64,000 nucleotides of DNA from Panorpa germanica (Eukaryota > Arthropoda > Insecta > Mecoptera > Panorpidae), in the NCBI GenBank assembly GCA_963678705.1, contig OY783219.1, positions 12,524,001-12,588,000 of the forward strand, in the 5' to 3' direction. Under the pieces are notes generated by a model. It worked only from the letters and a program-made list of their open reading frames with translations. It was not told the origin of the DNA and made no database searches. Positions 21,712 to 31,594 of this stretch are shown piece by piece; positions within the stretch are counted from its first letter, which is position 1, and each line of letters starts with the position of its first letter. The position numbers and the translations under genes are program-made.

Positions 21712-23397
21712 ATGGAGGGATTGAAAAGGCTTAGATCGGCGCGGACGGCTGCAAAAAGTGCAATATCACGGATGGACAATTACGTCAGCGACCCAAGGGC
21801 TCTCGACTCCGCTACAGTGGATGTGCTGCAGGTGAAAAAAGAAAAGATGATGACTACATTCCAATCGTACGAGCTCACGCAGTACAGCATTTTAGAAATT
21901 GATGATCAAGATGAGGAAGACATTGAAGAAGTTGAAGAGAAGTATTTTAACATTATTGCAAAACTAAATGCTAGCATCAATAAGTTAAAAGAAGTTAATA
22001 GGCCTGAATTAGTTCCATTGAGGCTCCCAGCGGTGGAAATTCCAACCTTCGATGGCAAGGATATAACCAGGTTTAAGCCCTTTTATGAGCTCTTCCAAGC
22101 AGTGGTTCACAATAATGCATCATTGTCCGATGTACAAAGACTTTTTTATTTGAGAAAGTATCTCGTTGATGAGGCTCTCTCAATAATTATAAATCTGCCG
22201 CTTGTGAACAGTTCATACAAAGAGGCTATTGATTTATTGTTAGCGCGGTATGAAAATAAGGCGAGATTAATCTTTTATCACATTAATATAATACTTGATA
22301 TTCCCAACATGCAGAAAGGTACTGCAGTCGATATAAGGGCTTTTTTATGTCAAGTAAAACAGCAATTACAAGCGTTAAAAAATCTTGATGAGCCTGTAGA
22401 CAAGTGGGATATGATTTTAATCTCGGCCTTAAGTAGAAAATTAGATATCGTTACTAACCGCACTTTCCACATGGAAAGAAATTTAGAAGAACTGCCTACT
22501 ATGGCAGAATTTATTTCATTTTTAGAAAGACGTGCAATTGCAATTGAGTATAGTTTAGATTATAAAAATATGTCACATGACAATAATAATAATAAAGGAA
22601 ATGTGGTTCCAAGAAAATTGTATAATAAAAATAAGTATTCACATAATAATATTGTATGTAATCTTGCTATTTGTGAATATACAAACCTTGAGAATGTTAT
22701 GAAACAATCTTGGACAACTGAGAAAGTCCCAGAGGAATCAGATAAGTTTTCTGAGGATTACTTAAAGGCTGAACATAAATTTCAAAATTCAGTAGCACTT
22801 AAAAATAATTTAACTGTTGATTTGCCATTACTCAGCCTAGTAAATAAAATAGAATTGGAGGATTCTTTCTCAGTTGCCCCGCAAAGATTTAATGTGTTGG
22901 AAAAAAGATTTAGACACAATCCTTCATTATTGGAGGTTTATAAAACATTATTAAACAGATCAACCAGTATTATGACATTAGGTTTAAAACACAATATTAT
23001 TTTTATAAATATTAAAATAAAAACAAATTTAATTTGCTACAAGTCCAGTGTAGCTCCATCAAGTAAGGTACTTACAATACCCCAGCTTGAGATTATTAGC
23101 GCAGTGTTGCTGGTGCGAATCAAACAAGCAACAAATAAAATTTTTGATTCAAATACAATACTTCCATCAGATATTAATTGCAATGTTTACAACATTGATG
23201 TAAAACAAACATCTGTACTGTTGGAATTGTTAAAAGATAATTGTTTCAATAACATTGTAACTATTGAGTTGATGATTGTTGTGTACATTATGCAAATGAT
23301 AATGTATGCTACATTGATAATTATGGCTTCTGTTATATTTAGGATAGTAATTAATTTGTTTTATATTATTTTCACAAAATTATGTAGACTACCATAG
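21712..23397 (+). CDS. Gag with fused pol remnants of the BEL/Pao element
   Basis: 561 codons, uninterrupted. Residues 1 to about 290 are a BEL/Pao Gag (DUF1759 type): LPAVEIPTFDGKDITRFKPF near 104, then VQRLFYLRKYLVDEAL and helical capsid-like sequence. A poly-Asn stretch (DNNNNK) near 286 is followed by WTTEKVPEESDKFSEDYLKA and PQRFNVLEKRFRHNPSLLEV, which match the entry to the reverse transcriptase domain. Near residue 445 KSSVAPSSKVLTIPQLEI resembles the RNase H region. The last 35 residues are hydrophobic and unassigned. The zinc knuckles, protease, catalytic YxDD and integrase are absent. The joins are all in frame, so this product may be translated and packaged. Confidence 0.87.
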   Translation: MEGLKRLRSARTAAKSAISRMDNYVSDPRALDSATVDVLQVKKEKMMTTFQSYELTQYSILEIDDQDEEDIEEVEEKYFNIIAKLNASINKLKEVNRPELVPLRLPAVEIPTFDGKDITRFKPFYELFQAVVHNNASLSDVQRLFYLRKYLVDEALSIIINLPLVNSSYKEAIDLLLARYENKARLIFYHINIILDIPNMQKGTAVDIRAFLCQVKQQLQALKNLDEPVDKWDMILISALSRKLDIVTNRTFHMERNLEELPTMAEFISFLERRAIAIEYSLDYKNMSHDNNNNKGNVVPRKLYNKNKYSHNNIVCNLAICEYTNLENVMKQSWTTEKVPEESDKFSEDYLKAEHKFQNSVALKNNLTVDLPLLSLVNKIELEDSFSVAPQRFNVLEKRFRHNPSLLEVYKTLLNRSTSIMTLGLKHNIIFINIKIKTNLICYKSSVAPSSKVLTIPQLEIISAVLLVRIKQATNKIFDSNTILPSDINCNVYNIDVKQTSVLLELLKDNCFNNIVTIELMIVVYIMQMIMYATLIIMASVIFRIVINLFYIIFTKLCRLP

Positions 23398-23552
23398 AGT
23401 TAAGAAGTTTATGTTATTTTGTGTAATTTTGTTTATAATAGTTTTAAGAAGTTCACATTATTTTTTGTAAATTGGTTTATAATAATTTTATGTAACATTG
23501 TATAATTTGATATTGGTTGTGAGCTTATCTACTTCTGCTGGCTGGCAATTTA

Positions 23553-23861
23553 TGTTCAGTACAAAATTAGTACAGAACATAAGAAGATGTCTCTGTTGGC
23601 ATTCCAACATTATAATGTATTGTTGTCTCTAATAGAAGTAATGCGCATGACTACAATACGACGACTGCTGTACGCTACAGCGATATGGCATTCGTGTCAG
23701 TTGTGTTTTGGGCTTCTACACTGTCAAGATCATAATTCCCAACCATCTTGTTATTATAAGAATGTTGGTTCAAAGTTATTAAAAAGTGTAAAATTATTTT
23801 ATCATTAAACAATTGAATAATTATTCAATCTACAAATACTCGCATGGTTTTATTTCGTACA
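23553..23861 (+). repeat. 3' LTR of the BEL/Pao element
   Basis: Same 309-bp sequence as the 5' LTR, followed immediately by GCAAG, the second copy of the target duplication. No obvious polypurine tract precedes it (ctgctggctggcaattta). Confidence 0.93.
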
Positions 23862-23866
23862 GCAAG

Positions 23867-24145
23867 TAAAACAGTAACTGGTATATTAATGCAAAAGTTT
23901 AATTAATTAACTAGAAGGATTTTCAATAAGTAAAAGTAGTAAGTATAATAAGTCTTGTCTCAAACTAAGTAATACTTTAAATTTTATATTAATATATTAA
24001 AGAAAATATATAAATTTGTACCGTTAAAAATAAATGAAAAAAAAATGTAATATATAATTCTTCTGGAGTCGAATAAGTAAAATTATCCGTAGTCGCAGTT
24101 GGAGTCGGACTTTTTGTTTACCGACTCCGCAGCCCTGATCTAACC
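23867..24145. repeat. right remainder of the repeat cluster, hAT-like end
   Basis: AT-rich continuation of the sequence split by the BEL element. It ends in ggagtcggactttttgttta and ccgactccgcagccctg. The inverse, CAGGGCTGCGGAGTCGG, is a common hAT-type terminus. The matching left end was not found. Confidence 0.4.
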
Positions 24146-24149
24146 AGGA

Positions 24150-24800
24150 GGGTAAGATTTTAACTTTTTTTTGTTTATTTATAATAATGTACAACATATT
24201 AATTTTATTGTGTGAAAATTTGAAGTCGATTGAAGTAAAACTGTCGGAGATATAAGTCTTCAGCTCTCTGCTCTGATTCCGTCTTTCTTTAAAATTTAAA
24301 ACGCGTTTTTCTCACACTTAGCTTTTTCAGAGTAGGTGCCCTCTCTAACTCAAAATCTACTGAACCAATCCTTTTGAAATTTTGCATACTTTTTTACATA
24401 AATGCCGAGGTTTACATAAGTGCCGAACTCGACAGCGTTGAGTTATTTTATTTTTTTTTAATTTTAACGTATTCATGAAAAATCGGTATTTCGACATTTA
24501 AGTGCTGTAAAATATTTAAAAATCAATAATAAAATAAACTCAACCGGGTTACCTGCAGAATCTTATCAGCTAATGAAATCATTTTGGATTTTTGATTTCA
24601 GAAAATCCAGTGATGAGTTATGGCAATGTTATTTTTTTTTTTTGACGTCTGCGATTCGCTGTCTGAAATTTTTACAAAATAATCTTTAAATGTTATTTTA
24701 TCTTCTAGTAATTATAGACATTATTATATATTAACTGTGTCGTCAAAAAACATTATCGGAAATATGATTTTTCTTATCGATTTTACCTTAACAGTAATGC
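24150..24800 (-). repeat. dispersed repeat S (copy 2, inverted)
   Basis: Diverged reverse complement of 6478-7140, sharing ttgaagtcgattgaagtaaa, tcaaaatctactgaaccaat, acgtctgcgattcgctgt and atattaactgtgtcgtcaaa. No ORF. Confidence 0.6.
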
Positions 24801-25046
24801 CCCTGTTTTCTGTTTAGTGGGTTAGATATAAAAAACACAAGTTTTTAGTTATATTTATTTATTCTTAAGTTATCACTAATAATATACATAGAAATATACA
24901 TGATTATACATAACCTCACTTTATATAAATAAAATAATACATCTACTATTAACGTTATTATATGTTTATAAAAAGACGTGTTATATTTCAAAGAAAAATA
25001 TATAGGCTTCATATATCAAATATTTTCAAAATGTCACTTGTTATTC

Positions 25047-25249
25047 AATGGGTTTGTGTCCTGGGTCTTTATTTAGCGTAAAAGAGAGAGCATATTCAAC
25101 ACAAAACTCTTATTCATAAAAAAAAATAACAGAACTACTCTTAATAGTACAGACATATATAAAATACATACGTAATAAATATGGCCGACATCTGTAGCGC
25201 TAAAAACAATTGAAAAATCGACCAATAAAAAATGAGTACACAAGCCATT
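25047..25249. mobile_element. MITE family W, short copy 5
   Basis: Ends AATGGGTTTGTGTCCTGGGT and gagtacacaagccatt. Only about 200 bp long, with the copy 2-type centre (tacagacatatataaaatac). It sits about 30 bp beyond the stop codon of the akirin-like gene. Confidence 0.75.
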
Positions 25250-25278
25250 GCTAACTGCTTAATAATAGTGATAATTTC

Positions 25279-25764
25279 TTAAGAGAGATAGGTCGGATGA
25301 GTTATATACTTCTTCCGTATTTGATCATATGTAAAGTTAACACAAGCATCATGTTGTTCAGCCAGTTTGGCTACCAGTATCTGATCATATTTTTCTTTGA
25401 GTTCATCTTCCCGCTCTTGTAGTATTTTTTCGCATATTTTTTTCACTTCCGACATTGTATATAACGATTTCTCTACATCCCTTGACGATCTTTGAAAATG
25501 ATCTACTTCTCCACTGATTTGTCCCAATTCTTTATCACACATATTTAATTGATTCTGTTTAGACAGTCTTTTTATTTCCGTACGAAGTTTATTTGTGATA
25601 GTATCTTTAGATAATTTTGGAACTGTATCTTCTTTAAATGGAGATTCTCGAGGTTCTGGTGCTCGGTATTGATTAACTGTTGAGGAAGGTCTTAATCGAT
25701 TTATTCTTCTTCTCTTTGCGATTTGTTTTGAGCCAGATTCATCATATTCTCTTGAACGCTTCAT
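25279..25764 (-). CDS. akirin-like nuclear protein, diverged paralogue
   Basis: 161 residues from ATG to stop without an intron. Akirins are small nuclear co-factors bridging transcription factors and chromatin remodellers in NF-kB immune signalling and muscle development; vertebrate akirin also helps import proteasomes. The signature is the C-terminal part: a coiled EVKKICEKILQEREDELKEK, then LAEQHDACVNFTYDQIRKKY and the end THPTYLS, which match the conserved family tail. PKLSKDTITNKLRTEIKRL matches the middle conserved helix, and KQIAKRRRINR near residue 13 is the nuclear localisation signal. Unusual features are the short length (akirins are about 180-200), many substitutions at normally invariant sites, and loss of the usual MACATLKR start. 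Lack of introns suggests a retrocopy, but the frame is intact, so selection may have kept it. No poly-A tail is visible. Confidence 0.82.
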   Translation of the reverse strand: MKRSREYDESGSKQIAKRRRINRLRPSSTVNQYRAPEPRESPFKEDTVPKLSKDTITNKLRTEIKRLSKQNQLNMCDKELGQISGEVDHFQRSSRDVEKSLYTMSEVKKICEKILQEREDELKEKYDQILVAKLAEQHDACVNFTYDQIRKKYITHPTYLS

Positions 25765-25987
25765 TATTGACTTGAAACTTTCTGATTTTTTAATAAAATA
25801 GAGCAGAATTAGCTAAAAAAAAAATGGAATTGAAGAAAATTAATCACTATTTTGTAACGAATGCGAAATGCGAATAACGAAATGCGTTGGTTTACACAAG
25901 AAATTTTGTAAAAATCTGCCATAATTGGGTGTCAATCTTTGCCATAATTTACCAAAAAAAAAAGTCCCTAATATAAATGGCCTACTT

Positions 25988-26230
25988 CCCAGTAAACAAT
26001 TTGGTGAAGTGCCCTATTTAGTGACATTTCTATCACTATTTCACTTCAATTATAGTACGCATCAACTTTATCTTCATTTGTATTCCGACAGATGGAGTAA
26101 TTTCGCCATTTGTAGCCGATAAAGTAGACATTTTATATGAAAAAATGTGAGAAACTGAACTCTTTTATGACAAAAAAATCATGACGCATCTTCAATATGA
26201 TGTCAAAGTGACCCCAAAATGTTTACTGGG
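25988..26230 (+). mobile_element. MITE family C, copy 3 (243 bp)
   Basis: CCCAGTAAACAATTTGGTGA ... AAAATGTTTACTGGG, flanked by TT on both sides. The body is close to copies 1 and 7. Confidence 0.88.
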
Positions 26231-27316
26231 TTATGTTAATATTTTTTGCAATTACGGCTAACCTATTGGACCTAGTGTATTAATTTCTTTTTACTCTATT
26301 GCTCTTGAAACAGGCTTTTCCTCTATAGTACAGGGTGTCCCGTAAATCGACGTCAAGCCGGAAGTGGGTCATAGGCCAAGTCATAACAGTTATCAGAAAA
26401 ATATTTATATATATATATATATGTGGGATATTTTTTAAGATTAGTTTTAAGTATAAATATAATTAGTTTTAAGAAATAGAAATAGTAAAGAACACTGTAG
26501 AATAGGTAAAAATCTTTGCTAAGATCCAGATATATTTAAATGTTTTAAATAAACCGCTGGCAGACCCTGTAAGCCGTTCGCTGGGGCATGCAAAGTGAAC
26601 GCCAAAGCAGAACGCCAAAGCGAACAGCAGAACCACGTTCACGAGTAAAGATGACGATACCTAGGGTGTGGCACTTGTGTTACAAGCAACCACAAGCAAC
26701 AGTGGAGTTGAATTGAAAATGGCGATAGAATTATATATAGTTTATATAAGGTCGTTGTTTTGTGAATTAAATCCAGTTAACTTTATTACTGTGTGTAATA
26801 TTTGTAATTGTGGTCAGCGTTTATAATTAGAGTTATGCAGCAAATGTAATGTTAATTACTAGGGTGTATTTATCATTGAAAAATCATTGTGTTGCTTAAC
26901 TATGAACAATCGAAATTGCGTATTACGAGGTAACATGCAAAACATTGTAAAGGGACACTAAATTCTAAGTATTGTATTTTAACCAAGAGTTATTTTCTTA
27001 GTGAATTTAATTACGATTAATTCGCTTTATTCAGATGTAATTGTATAATTTTGTGTAAATATTAAATGAACTACTAATATTCAAATTATGTGTTTACTCG
27101 TTTAAAAGAAACTGTATTGTTATGTTACACTGCAAATTGATCGTCTCAACAGGTGGTTGTGGAAAGTAACCCACAAATTGGAGGCTCATATGGGATTGAA
27201 TAATTCTAGACCACAAATTAGGATCTCAACAGGTGGTTGTAGATTCTAACCTGCAAATTGGAGTCTGAACCGGGATGGTATTAGATTCAAAACTACTAAT
27301 GTAGATTAAAAACCTA

Positions 27317-27317
27317 C

Positions 27318-27397
<80 letters not shown>

Positions 27398-27400
27398 TAA
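27317..27400. repeat. (TA)n microsatellite
   Basis: About 80 bases of almost pure TA repeat between tandem repeats and the inner mariner. Confidence 0.9.
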
Positions 27401-27438
27401 CAAATTCTATTTCAATTTAATTTCAATATTTATATATA

Positions 27439-29469
27439 CAGGGTGTCCCAAAATTCAACGATAAGCCGGCACCAGAAGATGGTCCTGCTCATGACTACAC
27501 AAGAAAAGAAGAAAAAAAAAATGTATCTCATTTTGTTTAGAAATTAGAAAAAAAATAATTTTTTTTTCGAAAATTGAAACACCTTAAGATGTTTTTAACT
27601 ACCATGACCACAATTTTTCAAATATTTCGGATTTTTTTTTTGTATCGGCAATCTAAATAGCACTGCTATCCATCACAACCATTAAAACTCCCAGAATGCT
27701 AGTAGTTTTTACACAAAAATAAATCGAAATTACTTTTTACCCTAAAATTTTTAAAGATTTTTACTTTCAGTCCACTTTAACTCATCGTGGTGTAAAAAAA
27801 AAGTATGAACACTACTATGGCAAGTTTTCTTAAAAATTGGCGCAACTCTTCAGGATTCCAAAATGGTATAATACTCCAGGAAAACTAGCAATAAAAAAAA
27901 ATTATGCATACTATTTCAAAAAAAGAACCATATTTCATAAATTGTTGTTGTTGATAGTTATCATTTTTACAATACCCAAAAGAGGCTTTTTATAGTTGAA
28001 TGAATTAAAACAAATGGTACAAACAATTTTTAATTCATTTTATAAATTTATTACATTATTTACATTACAGTAAATGTTCAAATTCTTTCCCACTGACATT
28101 AATACAGCCACAACACCTCCTTAAAAAAGATTGTTCTTTTTTCGGACGTTATTACCATTGGATAATATCCACAACGGGTCGCATTTTGCCGTGTTATGCT
28201 GCAAAAACTCAGGGAAGATCCCCAATTCTTAGGTAAAATTCTATAGTCGGATGAAACAATCTGCAAGAAAGATGCTTATTTAAACCTGCATAACCTACAT
28301 AGCTGGAGCAATGAAAATCCGCACCTAATGAGACTAGACAAATCCCAATATCAATTTAAGATTAACCTATGGACGGGCATGTTAAATGGAAAAGTACTTG
28401 GGCCCTTTGAGGTACAAGGAAATTAGATGGCAATAATTACTTGAACTTTTTACAAAATGATTTGTCAGAATTATTAGAAGACGTGCCCATAAGTGATTTA
28501 CAAAACATTCGGTTGCAAAATGATGGTTGCTCAGCTCACTATGCTCGTCCTGTGAGAGAATACTTAAACGAAGAGTATCCAGGGCGTTGGATTGGACGAT
28601 TTGGTCCTATATTATGGCCACCCCATTCACCCGATCTAAACCCCCTGGACTTCTTCTATTGGGGTTGTCTTAAAGAAAGAGTTTATTCAAAACCCGTAGC
28701 AACATTGGACGAGCTTCGACAAAAAAATACTCAGGCTGCACATCATATGAAAGGTAAACGATATGATATGAAAAAGATTTCTTTTAAGGCGATGTCGTGC
28801 CTGTATTTATGCTGGTGGAAAACATTTTGAACATTTACTATAATGTAAATAAACTATAAAATTTATAAAATAAATGAAAAATTGTTTGTATCACTTGTTT
28901 TAATTCATTCAACAATAAAAAACCTCTTTTGGGTAATGTAAAAATGATAACTATCAACAACAACAATTTATGAAATATGGTTCTTTTTTAGAAAGAGTAT
29001 GCATAATTTTTTTTTATTGCTAGTTTTCCTGGAGTATTATACCATTTTGGAATCCTGAAGAGTTGCGCCAATTTTTAAAAAAACTTGCCATAGTAGTGTT
29101 CATACTTTTTTTTTACACCACGATGAGTTAAAGTGTACTGAAAGTAAAAATCTTTAAAAATTTTAGGGAATAAATTAATTTCGATTTATTTTTGTGTAAA
29201 AACTACTAGCATTCTGGGAGTTTTAATGGTTGTGATGGATAGCAGTGCTATTTAGGTTGCCGATACAAAAAAAAAATCCGAAATATTTGAAAAATTGTGG
29301 TCATGGTAGTTAAAAACATCTTAAGGTGTTTCAATTTTCGAAAAATAAATTATTTTTATTCTAATTCCTAAACAAAATGAGATAACATTTTTTTTTCTTC
29401 TTTTCTTGTGTAGTCATGAGCAGGACCATCTTCTGGTGCCGGCTTATCGTTGAATTTTGGGACACCCTG
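27439..29469 (+). mobile_element. mariner-like element with ~640-bp inverted repeats
   Basis: The ends are CAGGGTGTCCCAAAATTCAA and its inverse, with TA outside each end. The left arm 27439-28081 and right arm 28828-29469 are inverted copies along their whole length, with only scattered differences (for example ccaccagaagatggtcctgctc-type blocks, the acaacaacaatttatgaaat block, and the taaatgttc inner end). The core of about 745 bp holds a defective mariner-type transposase. Terminal repeats of this size are far longer than the usual 20-40 bp of mariners. Confidence 0.9.
28150..28830 (+). pseudogene. mariner-like transposase pseudogene
   Basis: The catalytic half of a Tc1/mariner (IS630-type) transposase. 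Blocks in order are FCRVMLQKLREDPQFLGKIL, a stop codon directly before SDETICKK (first catalytic Asp region), WSNENPH, INLWTGMLNGKVLGPFEV, a frame slip, LQNDGCSAHYARPVREYL (second Asp), then WPPHSPDLNPLDFFYWGCLK. The N-terminal DNA-binding domain is absent; the left inverted arm starts right where it should be. The stop and frameshift make it inactive. Confidence 0.88.
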
Positions 29470-29884
29470 TATATATTAACAAATTCTGAGTTGAATATTT
29501 TAAAAATTATTGGCATTTAAAAAAATCGAGAAAATTTGCATTCAGTACAGTCACTCAAAGTTGGGCGAAGAATTTATCTTGAATATTTGGTTTGAAAAAA
29601 GTGTCAATATCTTCCAAGCAGGAGCAGTTGACTTTACATTTTAGGCAAGAGTTTATAGAAACTTTATTCAGGATTACATAACAAATTTTTTTTTTGCAAA
29701 AAGTTAAGAATTGTAGCAACAGGAGTGAAAAGACTGTCACAGGGTGCAGATTTTCTCGATTTTTTTTAAATACCAATAATTTTTAAAATATCTAACTTAG
29801 AATTTTTTAAAAAAATTTCTAATAACTGTTATGACTTGGCCTATGACCCACTTCCGGGTTGACGTCGATTTTTGGGACACCCTG

Positions 29885-31594
29885 TTTGGTATATAATATT
29901 ATTTTCTAAATTACTTCCAGTGATGCAAAAGAGTTCGAATTAAAAAAATGAAAAAAATTCTTTTTTCGCGTATAACTTAAAAACAGTAAAAAAGATTTAA
30001 AATAGGCTTCAGATAAATTTGTTGAACATAAAATTCTTTTGACTATATCGTTGAACTATGATAAATACTGTTAAGGAAAATATCGACATTTGCAAAGTGT
30101 TTCGATGTTAACAATTACGTGTCCACGCTCTTATTACCTATTTAAAGTAAGATTTAGTTTTACGTTGGCGAGGTACTAATAAAATTCCAGATATAGTTCA
30201 AATTACGAGAATTCGGCGGTAACTCATACTTAAAACAAGTTGTGGGGTATAAACTGCCGATATAACTCAAAAGCACTGACTCACTTATTTTTCTATATTG
30301 TATATAGAAACAAATAAGATAAAATTCATTATCGTGTTATAGATTTATATCGCTCTTATAACCTCTTTTAAGTATATGTCGCCGCCGAACTATCGTGATT
30401 TGGACTATATTAAGAATATTTTTGGATTTAAGATTTTATGTATTTATGACCTTGTCGTAATTTCACTTTGCTTATTTAAGGAGGTACAGGACGTTAACGT
30501 AAATGATGAAAACTTTGTGAAATTTGGAGGGTCGATACAAATAGTTAAAATACATGCTGACTCAAAATTTTAGAGACCTAGGGTTCATAGATTTCTTTTT
30601 ATACATGATTAAAAATAGTCATTTTCCATACAAATCATAATTTTTAGCTCAATTTCACCACATGATATAACTTTCAACTATTAAAAAATGGTGACACGGC
30701 TTTCAAAAACTAGGTGTATATAAAATAATCTATTGCAAAAAGAAAATTTTCAAAAGGATACCTATAAACGAAAATATTTAAATAAAACCTTTAAGAAACA
30801 GTAAATGTAGGTTATAAGCCGGCAACATTGCAAATGCCAATTTGAGCGGGAAATTCAAAATCGGAATAAATGTTATATAAAATATAACAATTTATTGGTG
30901 AAAGAACCAAATCACGCATGCGTCAACGCACGTAAATTTGCAGCGTTGCAAAATTTATTATTCCTTTTTCAAAATATTTAATTTGTATTTAAATTGAATT
31001 AATATAAATTTGATATTAATTATAGGTAATTTTTAATTTATTAAACTATTATGGGCATAAAAAAATCATTTTAACCAGCAAAAAGCAGTTTAATTGGGAA
31101 TTGAAAAATTCATTTTCAAAGGTACAGTCCCAATATTTGTCGTCACTCTTGTACTTCGTATTTTGCATTTCTTATTACCAAGAGATAAACTTTTTGCATT
31201 GACGGTACGTCCTGTACCTCCTTAATGTTTACGACCTTTAGGATTTGTAAGAATAACGGTTATGTTTCCAGTGAACCCTAGGGTGACCGTTAAGGTATAA
31301 ACATTTAATTGGCAGAAAAATATTTATTCAAAATCTGTAACTGTTTTGGTAATAAAGAACTAATGAATTTCGTGTATTTGGTGTTATAATTTATCCAACG
31401 CAACATCAAGCAATTATACAGTCCACTACCAACGAATAATTCTGGGTTAAATATTAAACTGTTTAATCCGAATTTTGCAACGAACATTTTGGCCCAACAA
31501 GCCAATTTTTCACGAACAAATACATTTTAAATGTAGAATTTCTATTAAAATTTATTCGAAATTTTAAGTTATACGTGAAAGACGTATTTTTCGG
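29885..31594. other. intergenic, with a spaced inverted repeat
   Basis: No gene is recognised. AAGGAGGTACAGGACGT at 30479-30495 recurs exactly inverted at about 31207-31223, with some similarity continuing for about 30 more bases, suggesting a decayed foldback or composite element. The 65-codon frame at 30376 lies across the left arm. Confidence 0.45.

Larger units (their letters stand above)
20721..23861 (+). mobile_element. BEL/Pao LTR retrotransposon, internally deleted, young
   Basis: Two 309-bp LTRs (20721-21029 and 23553-23861) start TGTTCAGTACAAAATTAGTA and end TTTTATTTCGTACA (canonical TG...CA). By eye they are identical throughout. The 5-bp target duplication GCAAG flanks the element (20716-20720 and 23862-23866). 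The 3141-bp element carries one long ORF with a BEL/Pao Gag joined to scraps of pol. Protease, the reverse transcriptase core and integrase are missing, so it must be mobilised in trans by a full-length relative. Identical LTRs imply recent insertion. Confidence 0.95.
26331..29884. mobile_element. outer mariner-like terminal pair enclosing a nested element
   Basis: CAGGGTGTCCCGTAAATCGA at 26331 pairs with an inverted terminus ending GGGACACCCTG at 29884. Inside these, gccggaagtgggtcataggc and ggcctatgacccacttccgg are matching inverted arms of about 85 bp in all. The inner 2031-bp mariner (27439-29469) sits between them. The flanks are TA on the left and TT on the right, so one side may have mutated. 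The space 26430-27300 has unrelated sequence, perhaps part of an LTR, with three degenerate ~60-bp repeats around caacaggtggttgt (about 27150-27260). Confidence 0.75.

Noticed and set aside
27150..27270. Three spaced ~60-bp repeats around caacaggtggttgt as a CRISPR-like array.
   Set aside because: Repeats are degenerate and spacers are not regular; this is an animal genome. They look like tandem repeats in an LTR or spacer.
26430..27300. Assigning this stretch confidently as a solo LTR of a gypsy element.
   Set aside because: Some features recall an LTR and leader, but no matching second LTR, clear ends or target duplication could be found.
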